DNA from: JARRKU01 sp050288425
Lineage (GTDB): Bacteria > Desulfobacterota > Desulfobacteria > Desulfobacterales > Desulfosarcinaceae
Assembly: GCA_050288425.1 (NCBI GenBank)
Contig: JBNKDU010000175.1
Coordinates: 1 to 7,736 of the forward strand
Reading direction: 5' to 3'
Length of the DNA: 7,736 nucleotides
Under the pieces are notes generated by a model. It saw only the letters and a program-made list of their open reading frames with translations. It was not told where the DNA came from and ran no database searches. Below are positions 6,071 through 7,736 of the stretch, piece by piece. Position 1 is the first letter of the stretch. The number at the start of each line of letters is the position of its first letter. The translations under genes were made by a program, and so were the position numbers.

Positions 6071-6811
6071 TCAATCGATCTCCAGATCGTCGGGGATGTC
6101 GGCGTTGGTGTAGACCTTCTGCACGTCGTCGCAGTCATCCAGGGCATCCATCAGCTTGACCATCTTCAGGGCGGTCTCGCCGTCCAGGGGGGTCATGGTC
6201 TGGGGCAGCATGGTCACTTCGGCGGCGACGGTGGGAATGGAGGCCTTCTCGATGGCCTCCTTGACGGCCTCGAAATCCTCGGGGGCGGAGATGACCTCGA
6301 AGTTGTCGCCGTCCTCGCGCACATCCTCGGCCCCGGCCTCCAGGGCCGTCTCCATGAGGCTCTCCTCGTCCACGGCGCTCTTTTCCACCACCAGGTAGCC
6401 CTTCTTGTCGAACATGTAGGCCACGCAGCCGTTCTCGCCCATGTTGCCCCCGTGCTTGGTCATGGCGTGCCGGATTTCGGAGACCGCCCGGTTCTTGTTG
6501 TCCGTGAGGGCCTCCACCAGGATGGCGGCGCCGCCGGGGCCGTAACCTTCGTAGGTGGACTCTTCGTAATTGATCCCCTCCAGGTCGCCGGTGCCCTTCT
6601 TGATGGCCCGTTCCCAGTTGTCCTTGGGCATGTTCTCGGCCTTGGCCGCCATGACGGCGGACCGCAGGCGCGGATTGGATTCGATCTCGCCGCCCCCGAT
6701 GCGGGCGGCGGTGATGATCTCCTTGATCAGCTTGGTGAAAATCTTGCCCCGCTTGATGTCCTGGGCGCCCTTGCGATGTTTGATATTGGCCCACTTGCTG
6801 TGACCTGCCAT
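6071..6811 (-). CDS. yebC: YebC/TACO1-family translation factor (formerly annotated transcriptional regulator)
   Basis: A 246-residue cytoplasmic protein, exactly the usual length. It opens with the family signature MAGHSKWANIKHRKG (1-15). YEGYGPGGAAILVEALTDN follows at 87-105, then NRAVSEIRHAMTKHGGNMGE (107-126), and the end has DALDDCDDVQKVYTNADIP (222-240). Family members were long annotated as DNA-binding regulators (PmpR in Pseudomonas). The mitochondrial relative TACO1 promotes COX1 translation, and bacterial relatives have been linked to relief of ribosome stalling at proline-rich sequences. A role at the ribosome fits its position behind rlmE. The start at 6811 is chosen because GGAGG (6817-6821) lies five bases before it; an ATG at 6823 would overlap that site. 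yebC is often found beside ruvC, which is not seen here. The 120-base gap upstream holds a possible promoter. Confidence 0.96.
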   Translation of the reverse strand: MAGHSKWANIKHRKGAQDIKRGKIFTKLIKEIITAARIGGGEIESNPRLRSAVMAAKAENMPKDNWERAIKKGTGDLEGINYEESTYEGYGPGGAAILVEALTDNKNRAVSEIRHAMTKHGGNMGENGCVAYMFDKKGYLVVEKSAVDEESLMETALEAGAEDVREDGDNFEVISAPEDFEAVKEAIEKASIPTVAAEVTMLPQTMTPLDGETALKMVKLMDALDDCDDVQKVYTNADIPDDLEID

Positions 6812-6906
6812 GGTAACCTCCAAATCTGAACGGCCCTGCCCGCCCGGCGACCCCGCCGCCGGCCGGCAACGCCCGAAATTCTTCGCTTCATCTATACAAC
6901 GGGGCT

Positions 6907-6935
6907 ATAAAACTATTAGAAAGGTATAAATTCAA
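6907..6935 (-). promoter_or_regulatory. Possible promoter for yebC and the cytochrome gene
   Basis: On the minus strand TTGAAT (6935-6930) overlaps the rlmE stop codon and is followed after 17 bases by TTTTAT (6912-6907). Transcription would start near 6900, giving a leader of about 90 bases that is very GC-rich (for example CGGCG at 6845-6849 with CGCCG at 6854-6858). The region around it is distinctly AT-rich compared with the flanking genes. No terminator is seen after rlmE, so read-through from rlmE is also possible. Confidence 0.3.
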
Positions 6936-7534
6936 GCCTTTTTCCCCAGGCCGATGACAAAAATCTCCCGGCTGCCCTTGCGGCTGCTCTGGGGCTTGAA
7001 AATGTGCATGCCCTGGAACCGGGCCTTGACGTCGTCGCAGAACGCCTTGAAGTCCTCGCCCTGGAAGATCTTGCAGACGAAATGGCCGCCGGGCCGCAGC
7101 ACCCGGCCGGCAATGGCCAGGGCGCTCTCGCACAGGACGAAGGAGCGCACCGCATCGGCGTGCTTGTTGCCCGTGGTGGCCGGCGCCATGTCGCTGAGCA
7201 CCACGTCGAAGCCCCCCGCCACCCGGGGATCGGCCTCCCAGTCCAGTTCGTCGATATCGGCGGCCACGGACTGCACGTGATCGGGCAGCCGGATCTTGAC
7301 CGCTTTCAGGTCCACCCCCACCACCCGGCCCCGGCCACCGGTCTGCTCCCCGGCGAACTGCAGCCAGGACCCCGGCGCGCACCCCAGGTCCAGCACCCGC
7401 CCGCCCTTCCGGATCAGCCGGTGCTTACGCTGGATCTCCTCCAGCTTGTACACCGACCGCGCCGCATAGTTCTCCTTCTGCGCCTTGCGGGAGTAGTGGT
7501 CCTGCCATTGGTTGCCTTTTTTGGTATGTGACAT
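6932..7534 (-). CDS. rlmE: 23S rRNA (uridine-2'-O-)methyltransferase RlmE (FtsJ/RrmJ)
   Basis: A 200-residue S-adenosylmethionine-dependent enzyme that methylates the ribose of the A-loop uridine (U2552 in Escherichia coli) of 23S rRNA, a late step in large-subunit assembly. The SAM-binding loop is VLDLGCAPGSW (47-57), followed by VVGVDLKAVK (71-80) and the acidic DVVLSDMAP (110-118). The catalytic K-D-K-E tetrad is complete: Lys30 (RSVYKL), Asp115, Lys155 (FVCKIFQGE) and Glu190 (SSRKGSREIF). The length is normal. The N-terminus MSHTKKGNQWQDHYSRKAQK aligns well with family members, so the ATG at 7534 is right even though no Shine-Dalgarno precedes it. The bases before it are an A-rich tandem repeat ending AACAA. 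Initiation probably relies on an unstructured leader. A perfect TATAAT box lies about 140 bases upstream. Confidence 0.96.
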   Translation of the reverse strand: MSHTKKGNQWQDHYSRKAQKENYAARSVYKLEEIQRKHRLIRKGGRVLDLGCAPGSWLQFAGEQTGGRGRVVGVDLKAVKIRLPDHVQSVAADIDELDWEADPRVAGGFDVVLSDMAPATTGNKHADAVRSFVLCESALAIAGRVLRPGGHFVCKIFQGEDFKAFCDDVKARFQGMHIFKPQSSRKGSREIFVIGLGKKA

Positions 7535-7633
7535 TTGTTGATTTGTTAATTGGTTGATTTGTTGATTAGTCGATTCGTTAATTGGTTGATTGGTTGTTCG
7601 TTGATTCGTCGAATGGTCGATTGGTTAATTCGA
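7535..7633. repeat. Tandem array of about 12 degenerate octamers abutting the rlmE start
   Basis: On the plus strand the units read TTGTTGAT, TTGTTAAT, TGGTTGAT, TTGTTGAT, TAGTCGAT, TCGTTAAT and so on, consensus TNGTYRAT, from 7535 to 7629 plus a partial TCGA. The register is kept throughout, except that one unit (7591-7597) has lost a base. Variation is concentrated at positions 2, 5 and 6; the G at position 3 and T at position 4 are invariant in full units. The first unit touches the rlmE start codon (7532-7534). On the rlmE message the array would be nearly the whole leader, poor in G and largely unstructured. No reading frame of note crosses it. Confidence 0.9.
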
Positions 7634-7671
7634 AAAAAGGCACTCTACCTGTATATTTATTTTGGGCTCCA

Positions 7672-7700
7672 ATTATAAAAGGCAGAATTCCACTCACCAA
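7672..7700 (-). promoter_or_regulatory. Likely rlmE promoter between the two octamer arrays
   Basis: On the minus strand TTGGTG (7700-7695) is followed after exactly 17 bases by a perfect TATAAT (7677-7672). Transcription would start near 7665, giving a leader of about 130 bases made mostly of the octamer array. The -35 hexamer coincides with the first unit of the inverted array to the right. The 64-base unique spacer 7634-7697 is AT-rich. A weaker plus-strand match (TTCGAA 7629-7634, TATATT 7652-7657, spacing 17) is possible but less convincing. Confidence 0.55.
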
Positions 7701-7736
7701 TTAACCAATCAACAATTTAACCAATTAACAAACCTA
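7697..7736. repeat. Second octamer array, inverted relative to the first, cut by the window end
   Basis: Units CCAATTAA, CCAATCAA, CAATTTAA, CCAATTAA and CAAACCTA (the last degenerate) run from 7697 to 7736. They are the reverse complement of the unit type in the first array. Perfect inverted matches between the arrays include 14 bases (7542-7555 with 7719-7732) and 12 bases (7619-7630 with 7699-7710). The array continues to the end of the window, so its full length is unknown. Confidence 0.85.

Noticed and set aside
6809..6823. yebC start at ATG 6823
   Set aside because: It would overlap the GGAGG ribosome site, and the family N-terminus MAGHSKWANIKHRK starts at 6811.
5267..6829. A 520-codon plus-strand open frame opposite the cytochrome and yebC genes
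   Set aside because: It spans two well-supported minus-strand genes and their gap; its composition is that of an antisense shadow.
7535..7736. CRISPR array
   Set aside because: Units are 8 bases, contiguous and degenerate, without spacers, and the two arrays are in opposite orientation.

Overview
The window is GC-rich (clearly above 60% in the genes, AT-rich only in some spacers) and chromosomal in character, with ordinary housekeeping-type genes separated by repeat-bearing spacers. The gene set (a Gram-negative lipoprotein carrier, NadA, a membrane-anchored c-type cytochrome, a hybrid kinase with two receivers) and the GC-rich REP-like palindromes suggest a Gram-negative bacterium. A member of the Desulfobacterota (former sulfate-reducing deltaproteobacteria) is my best guess. 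That placement is inference from style; no marker gene in the window proves it.

Layout, left to right. Positions 1-266 are a non-coding element with terminal inverted repeats and two further nested inverted repeats, predicted to fold as a three-way junction. A short spacer with a possible promoter and a perfect hairpin follows. Then come two plus-strand genes 17 bases apart: lolA (358-1026) and nadA (1044-1940). The other five genes are on the minus strand, so nadA and the last of them, a LysE/RhtB-family exporter (1972-2580), converge over a hairpin at 1941-1973. Going right, there is a spacer with an inverted pair of REP-like palindromes, a 757-residue hybrid histidine kinase (2789-5062), a 255-base spacer with small repeats, a four-TM DUF2231-type membrane domain fused to a class I cytochrome c (5318-6043), a YebC/TACO1-family protein (6071-6811), and the 23S rRNA 2'-O-methyltransferase rlmE (6932-7534).

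The right end (7535-7736) is the most unusual part. About twelve degenerate 8-base tandem repeats run right up to the rlmE start codon, where no Shine-Dalgarno sequence is present. A unique spacer with a perfect TATAAT box comes next, followed by a second octamer array in the opposite orientation that runs off the window. The array next to the gene would form nearly all of the rlmE 5' untranslated leader, and the -35 hexamer of the proposed promoter falls in the inverted array.

Functional links: rlmE and yebC both act on the ribosome (rRNA modification and translation), and the cytochrome gene follows yebC by only 27 bases, so these three may be partly co-transcribed on the minus strand. lolA and nadA look like a two-gene operon by spacing but serve unrelated functions (outer-membrane lipoprotein transport; NAD synthesis). 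The kinase has no partner regulator or Hpt protein in view. No rRNA, tRNA, CRISPR array, prophage or complete transposase gene is visible.
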